NCBI GenBank assembly: GCA_039180025.1
Contig: JBCDDZ010000017.1
Location: forward strand, 1-64,000
Direction of reading: 5' to 3'
Length of the DNA stretch: 64,000 nucleotides
From: Algisphaera sp039180025
GTDB taxonomy: Bacteria; Planctomycetota; Phycisphaerae; Phycisphaerales; Phycisphaeraceae
Shown here piece after piece: positions 63,227-64,000 of this stretch (position 1 is the stretch's first letter; each line of letters starts with the position of its first letter). Position numbers and translations under genes: made by a program. The notes beneath the pieces are model-generated. The model ran no database searches. It was not told the DNA's origin and saw only the letters and a list, made by a program, of their open reading frames with translations.

Positions 63227-64000
63227 TTAGGCTTTGCGGCGGCGGCGAGCTAACATCAACAAGGCACCGAAACCGGCGATACCCAGAGAACCGGGCTCGG
63301 GGATGGTCGGATTGTTCAGGTTGACCGAATCCGCGTCGAGGAAGATGTTGTCGATGAACACGCCGTTGTTGGTTTCCCAGAGGAACGTGAACCGGCTGAT
63401 ATCCGAGCCATCGACGTACTGCCCCGAATCGAAATCCAGATCGTCGCCCAATTGCACGGGCGCGACGAACGCAGCCGCCTCATCGCTCTGAACGAACAGG
63501 TCGTAGGTGTCATTAGCGTTGTCGATCACAAACCAAACGTTCATGATCGCGTTGCCGACATTGCTTACGCCGGTCAATACGTCGGCCGTATTGTCCCGCA
63601 CCCGAAGGGCACCGGTATTAAGTTGTTGCAGATTGCCGCTGATTGGAAAACCGTCGCCGGTCCCGTCGTCGAACCCCCCACGGAACACGACGAAATTGTC
63701 GCCGCGCGTGGCGTACTGGAAGAACAGGGTCCCGGTATCGCCGTCCGCGATGCCGTTGCCGTCCAGAACCATACCAAGGGCATTGAACGTGCCCACGTTG
63801 CTGGAGTTCAAAGCCTTATTCGGCGGGGAAAACGCTGTAGAGCCCGTGACAGGCGGATTCATATCGATGATATCGACTGTGTCGCCCGGCGAGTTGACGC
63901 CGTTGAGCGCGGACCAGCCGGCGGCGGCGGCGAGCGTCCCATTGGTCCCAGAAAGGAAGTCGCCCGTCTCGAACGACTCAAAATCCTCCTGCAACACAAA
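63227..64000 (-). CDS. PEP-CTERM exported protein, cut by the window end
   Basis: At least 256 residues are visible, ending with the PEP-CTERM sorting signal: PEPGSLGIAGFGALL followed by a basic tail RRRRKA. The body is beta-rich and Asp/Asn-rich (DDGTGDGFPISGN, NVWFVIDNANDTYDLFVQSD), in the manner of adhesin-like or glycan-binding PEP-CTERM proteins. The N-terminus and signal peptide lie beyond base 64000. It lies in the same strand and order as the glycoside hydrolases and may bind the same glycan. Confidence 0.82.
   Translation of the reverse strand, partial: FVLQEDFESFETGDFLSGTNGTLAAAAGWSALNGVNSPGDTVDIIDMNPPVTGSTAFSPPNKALNSSNVGTFNALGMVLDGNGIADGDTGTLFFQYATRGDNFVVFRGGFDDGTGDGFPISGNLQQLNTGALRVRDNTADVLTGVSNVGNAIMNVWFVIDNANDTYDLFVQSDEAAAFVAPVQLGDDLDFDSGQYVDGSDISRFTFLWETNNGVFIDNIFLDADSVNLNNPTIPEPGSLGIAGFGALLMLARRRRKA

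Overview
The window looks like chromosome from a high-GC planctomycete, most likely of the Phycisphaerae type. This is inferred from a PEP-CTERM protein, a prepilin-like protein with the GFTLIELLVVI leader, an arsenosugar-type radical SAM gene next to a TIGR04283 glycosyltransferase, PqiA/MCE genes, glycoside hydrolases and many long intergenic stretches. No rRNA or canonical tRNA gene was found, so the placement is an inference.

Layout. 0-5.8 kb: a 10-bp tandem repeat, an XRE regulator behind two dyads, a PadR/membrane-protein pair, ArsS, a DUF547 lipoprotein and a TIGR04283 transferase. 6-24 kb: mostly housekeeping and envelope genes (GlyRS with a foreign-looking central segment, CPBP protease, L21, a GH113-like lipoprotein, DUF389, a UDP-sugar pyrophosphorylase, HemQ-like, RsmE, MCE/PqiA with an in-frame stop, transketolase). 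24-31 kb: a chemotaxis operon cheW-cheR-cheA-cheX-cheY-cheB behind an Rrf2 regulator. 30.8-36.6 kb, opposite strand: NeuC- and NeuA-like nonulosonate genes, a SPASM protein and a Maf/DUF115 protein, which together suggest flagellin glycosylation. 36.7-45.5 kb: envelope proteins, XerC/D, Trm112-like, MurA, Apt, a second CPBP protease and GuaA.

46.5-54.3 kb is the most interesting part: a complete RNA-repair locus. rtcR (CARF plus sigma-54 AAA+ activator) is divergent from an operon that starts with a clear sigma-54 promoter and reads Ro60/TROVE, an 800-bp non-coding array, rtcB, an AT-rich gene with an RNDLYH HEPN-type motif, and rtcA. The non-coding array holds five tandem Y-RNA-like units. 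They share two base-paired helices that keep pairing while their sequences differ, a conserved GAAU(G/A)C on the 5' side and an (A/G)(C/G)UACA(U/C) motif. Up to three carry a circularly permuted tRNA-like domain (T arm, acceptor stem closed by a loop, then D arm). Broken transposase and ATPase remnants flank the locus on both sides, so it may be a transferred island.

55-64 kb: a carbohydrate-use block on the minus strand (GH3, GH13-like, GH39-like with a C-terminal carbohydrate-binding-like domain), then a prepilin-like protein and a PEP-CTERM protein cut by the window end.
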